Part shown: positions 32,776 to 42,502 of the stretch, one piece after another | Layout of the letters: each line of letters opens with the position of its first letter | Numbering within the stretch: the first letter of the stretch is position 1 | DNA from: DATBLQ01 sp036555325 | GTDB lineage: Bacteria > Pseudomonadota > Alphaproteobacteria > Rhizobiales > Aestuariivirgaceae | Direction of reading: 5' to 3' | Length of the DNA stretch: 63,564 nucleotides | Assembly (NCBI GenBank): GCA_036555325.1 | Contig: DATBLQ010000033.1 | Location: forward strand, 1 to 63,564 | Translations under genes and position numbers: made by a program | The notes under the pieces: model-generated | What the model saw: only the letters and a program-made list of their open reading frames with translations | What the model was told of the DNA's origin: nothing | Databases searched by the model: none

Positions 32776-35043
32776 TCAATTCATCAGGAATTGGACAAGT
32801 CGATTCGTGCTTGACAGCCTTCCGGCCAACATCGAGGCCATGCCTTTGTGAAAGGCAACCGCCAGTTCCGGTGCCTCGTTCTGCACTTTTTGCAAGTCCG
32901 TATGAGTGAATTGCCACGCCGTTACCTTGCTGCGCGCGAAGACCGATGCGGTGCGAGGGCCACCGAGATAGAACGCAATCTCGCCCACGATTGCACCCGG
33001 CCCGAGTGTCTTCAGGCGAATATGTGTGTCATTGTCGCCTTTGAGATCAACAGTAGCCTGGCCGGACTCGATGAAATACATGTCCTCGGACGGAGAGTTC
33101 TGTTCTATCATCACGGCATTCGGCTCAAACTCCACTCGTTTGAGATAGTTGGCAAGCTTCGGGGCGAGTTTTTTGTCCTCGATTATCTGAGAAAGCTGCT
33201 CGGTAACCGAGTAGTTTCCCGCTTCCCGCCCTGACGGCTGAACGGTTTCCAGCAATCGATCTTCGCACCATTCGATGCCGCGATCGAGATCGGGGAACAT
33301 CATTACCTTGTCGAATTCTTCGCCGACTACTCCGTTACGCACGAAAGCCTCCTGACTCGATTCATTCAGGCCGGTAAGGATGAGGCCGACGCTTCGCGTT
33401 CGACAAAAATGCGCAAGCTTTTGAAAACTGACAACTGCAGAGGTGTCCAGGCCGCTTACCCTCAGGAAGTCGATTATCAGATGACTGACGTTCTTGCCCT
33501 TGGCGTTCAGCCGATCCATGATTTGCTCGCGTAACCGGTCGGCTGTGCCGAAGAACACGAAGCCCTGCAAGCGGTACACCAAGATGCTCTCACCATGTTT
33601 CTCAAGGAATTGGCGACGTTCCTCGGATCGATCGACGTTGCTGTGGAAGTCTGCGCCGGTGAGCTCGTTCTTGATAATGTCGACTTTGCTGTAGTCGACG
33701 ACGAACAGGATCAAGCCGGCTATCAGGCCGAAGAGAATCCCCGGCAGCAGACCAACCCATATGATGATCAACAAGATTACAACGATGATTGCATATTCTG
33801 CCGTGGTCACTCTGCGGTACGTCAGGACCAGCCAGTCAAGGATGAGATTTGCGCCTACCCAGAGGAGTAGCGCCCCAAACAACGGCTTGGGGACAAAGGT
33901 AAGGAAAGGCGCACCGGCAGTCATGAACAGAACGCACAGCAGCGCGATGATTGGGCCGACCATGCGATAGACGCCGCCAAGCCGGTGACTGAGCAGTGTC
34001 AGGCCGAGATCCTGAAACCCGGGTGTGCCGCCGCCGGCTCCGGCAACCAGATTGGCAGTTCCGGCCACACGTAATTCCTTGTCGAAATCGATATCTCGGT
34101 GAAGGGCTAGTTCGAGACCGCTTGAATTCATCAGTACCGCAAGCGTCGAGAGCACGACGAGCGAAAGAATGCCCAGCCATTGCTGTGCGATAGCATCCCA
34201 CCGCACCAGGGCAAGGTCAGAAAGGTTGAATGGCGGCCATAGGCTCGGCTTATCAAGCAGATCGATGATCCATCCGGATTCCCGCAGGTCAGCGAAGGGC
34301 GTCTTCATCAGGAACGCTACCAGATGGAACAGGATCGTGGCGGCGATCACTGTCACCGACAGGGCAAGACTTGAATGGGTGCGCTGCGACAGGAACGATA
34401 TCAACGCGATGAAAACGATAGCGAGGCTGAACTTGAGCAGTACATGGCTCTCGCTCAAGGCATGGATGTCGGCCAGTACATCAGGGTTGCCCGCGATCAC
34501 GCCAATCGAGCCTTTGGTAATCAGCCATCCGGTGCCGGCAAGAAATCCGGCGATCACTGGAAACGGGATAAACCGGACCAGTCGGCCCAGGCGAAAAAAG
34601 CCCATGACATAGAACGCGACCCCTGTGAGCATACTTGACAAGCCCAAGGCTGCCACCACAGTGACCGCTACTTCCTGGCTGCTGGCTTGACCGACAAGAG
34701 ACGTAGCGAGCCAGGAAGAAATAATTGCCAATGACGCTATCGGCACTTGTTGAGTCGTGCCGATCATCCCGGGCACGCTGCTGCGCATCGCGATGATTAC
34801 GGCTAGAACGGTACTGGCGAAGAGTGTAATACCAATGCCCAAAGGCAAATGCTCCTCGAGGCGTCCAGCAAAAATGAAGGCGGCCTGCGAAACGCCAGCG
34901 ACTATGATGACGATGCCGCAGAGCATTCCGGCAACGATGCTTGGTAACAGTTGGCTGGGGGAGTACTCCCTTTCAGCTGCCTGTATGATATGAGTCACAG
35001 CACAGGTCCCACGGCTATCGACCGACTGCCGGTTCGATCTCAT
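32776..35043 (-). CDS. SulP-family anion transporter with STAS and cyclic-nucleotide-binding domains
   Basis: About 755 residues. The N-terminal SulP membrane domain (roughly 10-14 helices, residues 25-460) ends near LPGILFGLIAGLILFVVDYS. A STAS domain follows (about 490-610) with LIIDFLRVSGLDTSAVVSF. The C-terminus is a CRP-like cyclic-nucleotide-binding domain (about 630-755) whose phosphate-binding cassette VGEIAFYLGGPRTASVFA keeps the key Glu and Arg. SulP proteins move sulfate, bicarbonate or other anions; here activity is probably gated by cAMP. The frame is open to a TTG at 35112; the ATG at 35043 is preferred though neither has a strong ribosome-binding site. It is divergent from the MBL-cyclase operon. 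Confidence 0.85.
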   Translation of the reverse strand: MRSNRQSVDSRGTCAVTHIIQAAEREYSPSQLLPSIVAGMLCGIVIIVAGVSQAAFIFAGRLEEHLPLGIGITLFASTVLAVIIAMRSSVPGMIGTTQQVPIASLAIISSWLATSLVGQASSQEVAVTVVAALGLSSMLTGVAFYVMGFFRLGRLVRFIPFPVIAGFLAGTGWLITKGSIGVIAGNPDVLADIHALSESHVLLKFSLAIVFIALISFLSQRTHSSLALSVTVIAATILFHLVAFLMKTPFADLRESGWIIDLLDKPSLWPPFNLSDLALVRWDAIAQQWLGILSLVVLSTLAVLMNSSGLELALHRDIDFDKELRVAGTANLVAGAGGGTPGFQDLGLTLLSHRLGGVYRMVGPIIALLCVLFMTAGAPFLTFVPKPLFGALLLWVGANLILDWLVLTYRRVTTAEYAIIVVILLIIIWVGLLPGILFGLIAGLILFVVDYSKVDIIKNELTGADFHSNVDRSEERRQFLEKHGESILVYRLQGFVFFGTADRLREQIMDRLNAKGKNVSHLIIDFLRVSGLDTSAVVSFQKLAHFCRTRSVGLILTGLNESSQEAFVRNGVVGEEFDKVMMFPDLDRGIEWCEDRLLETVQPSGREAGNYSVTEQLSQIIEDKKLAPKLANYLKRVEFEPNAVMIEQNSPSEDMYFIESGQATVDLKGDNDTHIRLKTLGPGAIVGEIAFYLGGPRTASVFARSKVTAWQFTHTDLQKVQNEAPELAVAFHKGMASMLAGRLSSTNRLVQFLMN

Positions 35044-35131
35044 AGATTGGCATGACAATTTTTGACCGTCCACCGCGGTTTCGGGATAGGTTAGATTCGA
35101 GGGGAATAACAAGACTCAAGCGAGTGGCTGG

Positions 35132-35959
35132 TTGGGCACAGGGAAATTGCAGCTAAAGTTTTGGGGCGTCCGCGGCAGCATACCCTCCCCGGGTGCCGAC
35201 ACTGCTGCTTTCGGAGGCAATACAGCATGCGTTGAACTAGTCGCAGGAAACCACACCCTTATCATCGATGCGGGATCGGGCATCCGTGCCCTAGGCGACA
35301 AACTTTGCACGGATAACTCAACAAGCATCGATGTGTTTTTTAGTCACTGTCATTTTGACCACATCGAGGGTTTGCCGTTCTTCGGACCGCTCTACGCAAG
35401 TGGCCGAAAGCTCAATTTCTGGTCCGGACACATTCAGCGGCCCGACGCCACACGCCATATGATCGCCAGCTTGATCCGCTCGCCGTATTTTCCAATCGAT
35501 CCGTCGGGTTTCAAGGCTGCCATCACCTACCTTGACTTCCAGTCTGGTGATACGCTTCATCCCCGGGAGAAGATCGTCGTGCGCACGATCCCGCTCTATC
35601 ATCCTGGCGGTGCGACAGGCTTCAGAGTAGCGTTTGGATGCAGTTCAGTCTGCTACATCAGCGACGTCGAGCACCGGCCACTGCTTGAAACTTCCTTGAT
35701 CGAATTCGTCTCCGGTACGGATCTCATGATTTACGATGCAATGTATACAGATGAGGAATATCCAAAATACGTCGGGTTTGGCCATTCCACCTGGCAGGAA
35801 GCGATCAAACTGGCCAATGCGGCAAACGTGGGCACCTTGGTTCTCTATCATCATTTTCCCGGCCGCGTCGATGACGATCTAGCGAAGATCGAAGCAATGG
35901 CTCAAGCCAAAAGACCGCACACCCTGATGGCTCGCGAAGGAATGGAATTTCAACTGTGA
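35132..35959 (+). CDS. MBL-fold metal-dependent hydrolase
   Basis: A 275-residue cytoplasmic hydrolase with an intact metal-binding motif in FFSHCHFDHIEGLPFF and later ligands YISDVEH and VLYHHFPG. The opening LKFWGVRGSIPSPG and FGGNTACVEL is typical of a PhnP/COG1235-like group. It overlaps the adenylate cyclase start by 4 bp, so the two proteins are made together; a role in cyclic-nucleotide or other phosphodiester hydrolysis is attractive but unproved. Start is a TTG at 35132; a second in-frame TTG lies at 35147. Confidence 0.78.
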   Translation: MGTGKLQLKFWGVRGSIPSPGADTAAFGGNTACVELVAGNHTLIIDAGSGIRALGDKLCTDNSTSIDVFFSHCHFDHIEGLPFFGPLYASGRKLNFWSGHIQRPDATRHMIASLIRSPYFPIDPSGFKAAITYLDFQSGDTLHPREKIVVRTIPLYHPGGATGFRVAFGCSSVCYISDVEHRPLLETSLIEFVSGTDLMIYDAMYTDEEYPKYVGFGHSTWQEAIKLANAANVGTLVLYHHFPGRVDDDLAKIEAMAQAKRPHTLMAREGMEFQL

Positions 35960-38130
35960 AGAAAACGCAAACAATCGCCATTCTGCTTGGTTTGGCTGTT
36001 GTGGCCGCACTTACCCTGGTGCGCGCGGCCGATCCTTATCTGATCCGCAGCATGCGGGAGACCGCGTTCGATCAATATCAGCGAATCTCGCCCCGTGCCT
36101 ATCAGGCATTGCCGGTGCGCGTTGCGGACATCGATGAAGCCTCGCTTGCTGCCTATGGTCAGTGGCCGTGGCCACGCACTCGCGTTGCGGAGCTTGTCGA
36201 AAAGCTCTCCCAGCTTGGCGCCAGCGCGATCGTTTTCGACATTCTGTTCTCCGAGCCGGACCGCCTGTCGCCAGCAGCACTCATGCAAGATGACACATTT
36301 CGTTCCATACTTATCGAGAGCGGCAGCCTCGGCGCAAACACGCAGCTTCCAGATAGCGATAAATTGTTCGCTAAGACGATCGAGGGAAAGCCTGTGGTGC
36401 TAGGTTTTGCCGTCACCAACGCCGGCAGCAACGAGAGGCCCCTGGTCAAGGCAGGGTTCGCTTTTACGGGTGAAAGCCCGGTTGATGCTCCGCCGCGATT
36501 CGACAAGACCACGCCTATACTTCCCGACCTGCAAAACGCCGCAGCGGGTATCGGCAGTATCAGTTTTGATCCCTCATCGACCTCGGTCATCAGGCGGATA
36601 CCAATGCTTGTGAGCGATGGTGAGCAACTCTATCCAAGCCTCACGCTGGAAGCACTGCGGGTTGGGCAAGGAGCCTCCACTTATCTGGTCAGCAATGCGC
36701 CTGAGATTGCCGCCTCGATCGGCTCGATCCGCGTCGGTGATTTCGGGGTCGAAACCGCAGCATCGGGAGCGATGTGGCTGCACTATGCAAAGGATAACAA
36801 GGATCGCTACGTCTCCGCCAAACGCATCATTGAGGAATCCGAGGCGCCAGCCACCCGCAATCTGATCGATGGCAGTATTGTTCTTGTCGGAACCTCGGCT
36901 GCGGGCCTCCATGACATTCGTATCACATCCCTGGGAGAAGCCGTGCCCGGTGTTTCTATTCACGCCCAGGCGATCGAGCAGATTCTCGCCGGAACGTTCC
37001 TGTCACGACCAGACTGGGCCGATGGGCTTGAGATTGCCGGTGTCGCAGTACTCGGCGCTGCGATTGTTCTTCTGGCAGGAATGGTAAGTCCGGTGATGGC
37101 CTTGTTCGCCGGAATTGCCGCAGCCGCCGCGGCAACAGGAGGAGCGTGGGCTGCTTTTGTGCAGGCGAAATTTCTCCTTGATCCCATTTTTCCAGCCATC
37201 AGCGGGCTTCTGGCACTTTTCACGATGATCGCCTTTCGTTTCCTGGTAACGGACCGAGAGCGGCGTACCATTCGCCGCGCCTTTTCGCAGTATCTGGCAC
37301 CTTCGGTGTTGCGTCGAATCGAGTCGTCGCGAGACGCGTTGCGCCTGGGAGGAGATGAACGGCAACTGACGCTACTGTTCATGGATATCCGGAATTTCAC
37401 TACGATCAGCGAAGGGCTGAGTCCGACTCAGCTCGTAGAGTTCCTCAACAAACTTCTGAACGAGCTCAGCAAACCTACGATCAACAACGAAGGAACGCTC
37501 GATAAGTTCATTGGCGATTCCATAATGGCGTTCTGGAATGCGCCTCTCGACGTACCCGACCACCCAGCGAAGGCTGCGAGGGCGGCGCTCGAAATGCGCA
37601 GCGCGTTGAAGCTTCTGAACGAGCAGGACGCCTTCCAACTGAAATGGCGGTTTGGAGACAATGCCAAGGTTCAGATCGGCATCGGGGTGAACACTGGGCT
37701 CGCCTGTGTCGGCAATATGGGCGCCGAGACACGATTCAATTACACCGCAGTGGGGGATGCAGTGAATGTGGCATCGCGCGTTGAAAGTGCTACCAAGCAC
37801 GTCGGGGTAGACATATTGGTGTCGGAAGCCACGGCTTCGGGGATTTCGGAAATGGCGATGCTTGATGCGGGCATGCTCGAACTAAAGGGGAAGACTGCCC
37901 GCCAGCGCGTGTATGTACTAGTGGGAGATGAAACAGTCACAAAAACATCCCTGTTCGAGGAACTGGCAAAATCGCACGAGATGTTATTGCGCCATCTTGT
38001 CTCGAACGAGCTGCCGCAAGCGAAGCGGGCACTGAGTCGCTGCCGCGACCGGGCGGTTCGGGGCGGATGGAGCGATCTGGCGGCGTTCTATGATCACATC
38101 ATGGAACGCCGCGCCGATTATGTGAACTAA
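35956..38130 (+). CDS. CHASE2-domain adenylate/guanylate cyclase
   Basis: A 724-residue membrane-bound class III cyclase. After an N-terminal membrane anchor (about 7-24) there is a periplasmic CHASE2 sensor (about 40-330, VRVADIDEASLAAYGQWPWP near its start), then three hydrophobic segments (about 355-430), then the cyclase domain (about 470-640). Metal-binding aspartates are in LFMDIRNFTTISEG and DKFIGDSIMAFW; the lysine in the latter and YTAVGDAVNVASRVE fit an adenylate cyclase. The start is GTG at 35956, overlapping the MBL stop. It is divergent from a transporter with a cyclic-nucleotide-binding domain, a likely target of its product. Confidence 0.87.
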   Translation: MKKTQTIAILLGLAVVAALTLVRAADPYLIRSMRETAFDQYQRISPRAYQALPVRVADIDEASLAAYGQWPWPRTRVAELVEKLSQLGASAIVFDILFSEPDRLSPAALMQDDTFRSILIESGSLGANTQLPDSDKLFAKTIEGKPVVLGFAVTNAGSNERPLVKAGFAFTGESPVDAPPRFDKTTPILPDLQNAAAGIGSISFDPSSTSVIRRIPMLVSDGEQLYPSLTLEALRVGQGASTYLVSNAPEIAASIGSIRVGDFGVETAASGAMWLHYAKDNKDRYVSAKRIIEESEAPATRNLIDGSIVLVGTSAAGLHDIRITSLGEAVPGVSIHAQAIEQILAGTFLSRPDWADGLEIAGVAVLGAAIVLLAGMVSPVMALFAGIAAAAAATGGAWAAFVQAKFLLDPIFPAISGLLALFTMIAFRFLVTDRERRTIRRAFSQYLAPSVLRRIESSRDALRLGGDERQLTLLFMDIRNFTTISEGLSPTQLVEFLNKLLNELSKPTINNEGTLDKFIGDSIMAFWNAPLDVPDHPAKAARAALEMRSALKLLNEQDAFQLKWRFGDNAKVQIGIGVNTGLACVGNMGAETRFNYTAVGDAVNVASRVESATKHVGVDILVSEATASGISEMAMLDAGMLELKGKTARQRVYVLVGDETVTKTSLFEELAKSHEMLLRHLVSNELPQAKRALSRCRDRAVRGGWSDLAAFYDHIMERRADYVN

Positions 38131-38153
38131 GCGAATTCCGGTTTATCGTTCGT

Positions 38154-39674
38154 TCACTCGGTCTTGTTGGTATCCTCAAGGAAAAAGCGGCCAAGTGGGT
38201 TCTGATAGAATCCGGTCACGTTCTTGCGGCAACCATTGATGAATGGGCTGTAGTACAAATCGATCCAGTGAACGTCGCCCTTGGCGATTTTCTGAATCTC
38301 CTGATACATGCCTTCACGCTTTGCCGGATCGAGTTCAACTCGCGCCTTCGCCACTAGATCCTTCACCGTATCGTTTTTGTAACGTGTCATGTAATTCAGA
38401 TTGGCGTCGTGGCCCAGCACGAAGGTTGTTTTCTGGTCGGGATCGATGATGTCATTGGTCCAATAGTTGACCGCCGTATCGTAGTTGCCTTCAACCTCGG
38501 TATTCCAGGTTTGGCTTGCGTCCATCTTCTGCAAATTGAGGGTAACGCCGACCTTGGCGAGCTGCTGCTGGAGCAGCACTGCGATCTGCTCATCCACCAC
38601 ATCCCCTGCATTGACGATGTGACTAATACTGAGCCCTTCCGCTCCTGCGTCCTTCAGCAGCTGCTTGGCCTTCTCAGGATCATAAGGGCGAAACAGGTTG
38701 GCTTCGTAATGGTACAGTGCTCCCTTGGGAATATAGGAATTCGCGACTGTACCGACACCGAAAGTCACCGTATCGACAATGGCTTGCTTGTCGATTGCGT
38801 AATCAAGGGCCTCGCGAACTTCCTTTTTGCCCAGCATTCCCTTCTCATGATTGATCAGAAGGTGATCCTCGCGGGTGGACGTTGCCAGAGTTATTTCGAC
38901 ATTGGAATCTTTCTTCAGCTCGGCAACTTTCGAAAACGGCACGAAGATCGAGCAGTCGATCTCGCCTGCCTGAAGTTTGAGCATCCGCGTGTTGTCATCC
39001 ACGAGCGATATCCACTCAACTCCATCAAGCTTCACCCTATCGGCCTGCCAGAAGTTGGGATTTTTCTTGAGGATTACCCGATCACCGCGCCGCCATTCCA
39101 CCAAGCTGAAGGCGCCGGATGCCAGGGGTTTCTCCCCATACGCCTCTTCGCCTATCGACTCGACCGCCTTTTTAGACAAGACCGAGACACCGGGCATCGC
39201 AAGCGTTGCCAGGAACGGAGCCACCGGCTGGTTCAGCGTCACCACAAGGGTTTTAGGATCCTTCGCTTCCGCAGTCTTGATCACCTTATAGGTATCGGCC
39301 CAGAGCGAGCCGGGATTGTCTCTGATACGAAGCAAGGTAAAGGCCGCATCTTCGGCAGTGATTGGCGAGCCGTCCTCGAATTTCGCATCGCGCATCTTAA
39401 AGGTATAGACCGCCCCGTCAGGCGAAACGTCCCAGCTTTCGGCAAGTCCGGGCTCGAGCTTGGTCCCCGACTTATCGACGCGGACAAGCACGTCATAGAC
39501 ATTCATAAACACCCAAAAATCGACATTCTGAGCCGACTTGATCGGGTCGAAGGTCGTGCCATCCTCACGCCGGCCGATGGTTAGAACTCCGCCGGCCTCG
39601 GCGAGGCTGGTACCAACCGTCAACATCGCCAGTAATGCAATGGCAGAGACGTTCAACAAACTCCGATAACGCAT
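38154..39674 (-). CDS. Peptide/nickel-type ABC transporter substrate-binding protein (SBP_bac_5)
   Basis: A 506-residue periplasmic binding protein. It has an N-terminal signal peptide (MRYRSLLNVSAIALLAMLTV, cleavage probably after SLAEA) and the family 5 fold: LTIGRREDGTTFDPIKSAQN at the mature start, DGAVYTFKMRDAKFEDGSP, and LLINHEKGMLGKKEVREAL in the middle. The frame extends to 39773, but the ATG at 39674 follows a strong GGGAGGAGG ribosome-binding site and gives the signal peptide. It is the last gene of the operon running from 44356, after both ATPase genes. Substrates are probably di- or oligopeptides. Confidence 0.9.
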   Translation of the reverse strand: MRYRSLLNVSAIALLAMLTVGTSLAEAGGVLTIGRREDGTTFDPIKSAQNVDFWVFMNVYDVLVRVDKSGTKLEPGLAESWDVSPDGAVYTFKMRDAKFEDGSPITAEDAAFTLLRIRDNPGSLWADTYKVIKTAEAKDPKTLVVTLNQPVAPFLATLAMPGVSVLSKKAVESIGEEAYGEKPLASGAFSLVEWRRGDRVILKKNPNFWQADRVKLDGVEWISLVDDNTRMLKLQAGEIDCSIFVPFSKVAELKKDSNVEITLATSTREDHLLINHEKGMLGKKEVREALDYAIDKQAIVDTVTFGVGTVANSYIPKGALYHYEANLFRPYDPEKAKQLLKDAGAEGLSISHIVNAGDVVDEQIAVLLQQQLAKVGVTLNLQKMDASQTWNTEVEGNYDTAVNYWTNDIIDPDQKTTFVLGHDANLNYMTRYKNDTVKDLVAKARVELDPAKREGMYQEIQKIAKGDVHWIDLYYSPFINGCRKNVTGFYQNPLGRFFLEDTNKTE

Positions 39675-39696
39675 GAATTCCTCCTCCCAGAAGTAA

Positions 39697-40680
39697 TCAC
39701 TGTTGCACTTCGCCATAGAGATGACAAGCGACGCGTCGCCCGTCGGAATTTCGCAAGACCGGCGGTTCCCCACGTTGGCATTGATCCATTACAAACGGGC
39801 AGCGCTGGTGAAAAGAGCAACCTTTTGGAATGCGAAGCGGGCTTGGCGGTTCACCTGCCAGGAGCGCGCGCGGCAAGGACCGGTCGGGATCGATCTCAGG
39901 AATCGCCTGCACCAACGCCTGGGTATAGGGATGTTTGGGGTGGACGAAGACCTCGGTGGTTGGCCCTTCCTCCACAATCCGTCCAAGATAGACGACCGCC
40001 ACCCGATCACACATGTGGCGCACTACGGCAAGGTCGTGAGCGATGAAGATGACAGCGAGGCGCATCCGCCGTCGCAGGTCGTTCAACAAGTTGATGATCT
40101 GCGCTTGTATCGAGACGTCGAGCGCTGCAACGCACTCATCGGCGATGATCAACTTGGGTTCGATTGCCAGAGCGCGGGCAATGCCGACCCGTTGACATTG
40201 ACCGCCGGAAAGAGTGGCAGGCTTTCTCGATCGGTATTCGTTTGAGAGTCCCACGAGTTTCAAGAGCTCGATGACGCGGTTGTCAATCTTGGCTTGGGGA
40301 ACCTTTTTGTGAACTTTCAGCACCTCCGCAATGGTTTCGCCAACCGTCATGCGGGGATTGAGTGCGCCGTATGGATCCTGGAATATCATGGCCGTCTGGC
40401 GACGCAGGCCAACCACCGATTTGGCGTCGTCAGTGGTGATTTCACGCCCCTCGAAATGAATACTGCCAGAGGCGATTTCTCCGAGCTGAAGTATCGCACG
40501 CGCAAGTGTGGTCTTCCCGCAGCCCGATTCTCCCACGAGACCAAGTGATTCCCCTCGCTCGAGGGTCAAAGAGACCCCATCGACGGCTCGTACCACGCGG
40601 CCTTTTCTACCGGGCCAGGGAAAACCTGAAACCGGGAATCTGACCACCAAATCTCTCACTGTCAGCAAGGGCTCGCTCAC
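39697..40680 (-). CDS. Peptide ABC transporter ATP-binding protein (DppF/OppF-like)
   Basis: About 327 residues. Walker A is GESGCGKTTLARA, the signature LSGGQCQRVGIARAL, Walker B LIIADECVAALDVS. The C-terminal oligopeptide-transporter extension with EGPTTEVFVHPKHPYTQAL and the Cys-containing tail GCSFHQRCPF is present, as in DppF/OppF, which often carry a 4Fe-4S-like cluster there. The frame is open to an ATG at 40707; the GTG at 40680 overlaps the upstream stop by 4 bp as at the other gene joints of this operon, so it is preferred. Cytoplasmic, bound to the two permeases. Confidence 0.9.
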   Translation of the reverse strand: MSEPLLTVRDLVVRFPVSGFPWPGRKGRVVRAVDGVSLTLERGESLGLVGESGCGKTTLARAILQLGEIASGSIHFEGREITTDDAKSVVGLRRQTAMIFQDPYGALNPRMTVGETIAEVLKVHKKVPQAKIDNRVIELLKLVGLSNEYRSRKPATLSGGQCQRVGIARALAIEPKLIIADECVAALDVSIQAQIINLLNDLRRRMRLAVIFIAHDLAVVRHMCDRVAVVYLGRIVEEGPTTEVFVHPKHPYTQALVQAIPEIDPDRSLPRALLAGEPPSPLRIPKGCSFHQRCPFVMDQCQRGEPPVLRNSDGRRVACHLYGEVQQ

Positions 40681-41654
40681 GGGTTGCTTCGCTTGGCAAG
40701 GTGGCATGCAGCCACGTGTCTTTCAGAAATGGCAGCTAGAACCGGTATTTCGGTCCGACATCTATCAAAGGCAAAATCGCAGCGAGGATGAAAGCGGCAG
40801 CCCTTGGGCATTTCGCTCTGATAGGGCGGCTGACCGGAAATATTGGGCAATACACTGGCGACTACATTTGCAGGCTGGCAGGCGATGAGTTTTGCGGTGT
40901 AGGGATGGGAAGGAGAACTTATGACGGTGCGTTTGGGGCCCCGTTCGCACACACGTCCGGCATACATGACAACGATCGAGTCACACGTTTGAGCAACGAT
41001 GCCGAGATCGTGAGTGACCAAGATAATGGACAGGCCGCGGGTATCGCGCAAATCGAGAAGCAGCCGGAGTATTTGCGCCTGCACCGTTACATCAAGCGCT
41101 GTCGTCGGCTCATCGGCAATAAGCACGGTGGGGTTACACGCGAGAGCCAACGCAATCATGACCCGCTGGCGCATTCCACCAGAAAACTGATGGGGGTAAT
41201 CCTTAAAACGGTAGTCGGGATCGGGAATGCCCACTTGGCGCAGCAGATTCCGTGCTTCGTTCCTCGCTTCCTTGCCACGCGGTGTTTGATGGTGCTCAAG
41301 GCTTTCGGCCAACTGGGCCCCAATGCTCATTACCGGATCGAGGTGGCTGGCGGGATTCTGAAATATCATGCCGATCTTGCTCCCTCGCACGCTCGCAAAC
41401 TCTCGTTCATCGAGGGTCGTTAGCTCTTCGCCTGCCAGACGGATCGAGCCAGAGGCAATTCTCATGTCGCGTGTAGGAAAAAGCCGTATCAGCGCGCGGC
41501 AAGTCACCGTCTTGCCTGACCCGCTTTCTCCCACCACCCCAAGCACCTCACCGGTCTTGAGTGAAAACGAAATATCTTCGATGATGGTTGTTTCATTGTC
41601 TTTCGTTCCAGCGGCAACCGTCAAGGAGTCAATTTCAAGCAACTGGTCAGTCAT
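40677..41654 (-). CDS. Peptide ABC transporter ATP-binding protein (DppD/OppD-like)
   Basis: A 325-residue ATPase. Walker A GESGSGKTVTCRALIRLFPT, signature FSGGMRQRVMIALAL, Walker B VLIADEPTTALDVT, and the oligopeptide extension with GCRFHPRCDFAFDRC near the end. The frame is open to 41798, but the ATG at 41654 overlaps the permease stop by 4 bp and gives the standard N-terminus MTDQLLEIDSL. It pairs with the downstream ATPase to power peptide import. Confidence 0.91.
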   Translation of the reverse strand: MTDQLLEIDSLTVAAGTKDNETTIIEDISFSLKTGEVLGVVGESGSGKTVTCRALIRLFPTRDMRIASGSIRLAGEELTTLDEREFASVRGSKIGMIFQNPASHLDPVMSIGAQLAESLEHHQTPRGKEARNEARNLLRQVGIPDPDYRFKDYPHQFSGGMRQRVMIALALACNPTVLIADEPTTALDVTVQAQILRLLLDLRDTRGLSIILVTHDLGIVAQTCDSIVVMYAGRVCERGPKRTVISSPSHPYTAKLIACQPANVVASVLPNISGQPPYQSEMPKGCRFHPRCDFAFDRCRTEIPVLAAISERHVAACHLAKRSNP

Positions 41655-42502
41655 TCGCGAAGCCCCAAACGTTCGCCAAGACCGTCGGCGATAAGGCTGA
41701 AGCCGAAAGCAAGACATACAATGGCAAGCCCGGGAAATGCGGTGATCCACCAAGCGGTGGTAATGAAGTTCTGACCCTCGGCCACCATGACACCCCACTC
41801 GGCTGTCGGAGGCTGCACGCCGAGACCCAGATAGCTGACCGCCGATCCGGTCAAAATGACAAGCACGACGTCGGACATGGAAAATACGATGGAGGCCACC
41901 AGAGCGTTTGGCAGAATATGCCGAAACATTATCCGTGCGTGAGAATAGCCGAGGCTCTTCGCTGCGAGCACGAAATCGCTGTGTTTGAGGATAAGCACCT
42001 GCGAACGAATAAGGCGGGCATAGGAAACCCAGCCGACAAGCGCCATGGCAACATAAAAGCTCAGTAGGCCGGGCCCCAAGATCGCCATGATGGCGAGCAT
42101 CAGAACCAGAAACGGGAAAGCGACAACGACATCGACCATGCGCATGAACAAAGAATCAATCCATCGACCGAGGTAACCCGAGACAGCACCGACTACCGTG
42201 CCGATCATGAATGGGAAGATGACGCCTAGAAGACCCATCTGAAGATCTATGCGCGTTCCCCAAATTACGCGAGACAAGACATCTCGACCGAAGTTGTCGG
42301 TACCAAAGGGATGCGAGAGGCTTGGTGGTGCCAACTTGTTCGAGGTTTCATGAATTATCGGATCATAAGGGGCGATGAATTCAGCGCAGACGGCGAGAAG
42401 CGCAAAGCCTGCCACCACCGTGAGGCCCACAATGAGGGCAATTGGCAATCTTCCGACTTTCCACCGGCGCACGATCTCCGAATGAGCCGTTATGCTGCTC
42501 AT
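41651..42502 (-). CDS. Peptide ABC transporter permease (DppC/OppC-like)
   Basis: A 283-residue inner-membrane permease with an N-terminal helix (LPIALIVGLTVVAGFALLAV) and five further segments of the BPD_transp_1 domain. The LSHPFGTDNFGRDVLSRVIWGTR segment (as PFGTDNFGRDVLSRV) is the hallmark of the DppC group. The EAA-type loop (SLGYSHARIMFRHILPNAL) contacts the ATPases. It overlaps both neighbours by 4 bp. Confidence 0.91.
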   Translation of the reverse strand: MSSITAHSEIVRRWKVGRLPIALIVGLTVVAGFALLAVCAEFIAPYDPIIHETSNKLAPPSLSHPFGTDNFGRDVLSRVIWGTRIDLQMGLLGVIFPFMIGTVVGAVSGYLGRWIDSLFMRMVDVVVAFPFLVLMLAIMAILGPGLLSFYVAMALVGWVSYARLIRSQVLILKHSDFVLAAKSLGYSHARIMFRHILPNALVASIVFSMSDVVLVILTGSAVSYLGLGVQPPTAEWGVMVAEGQNFITTAWWITAFPGLAIVCLAFGFSLIADGLGERLGLRE

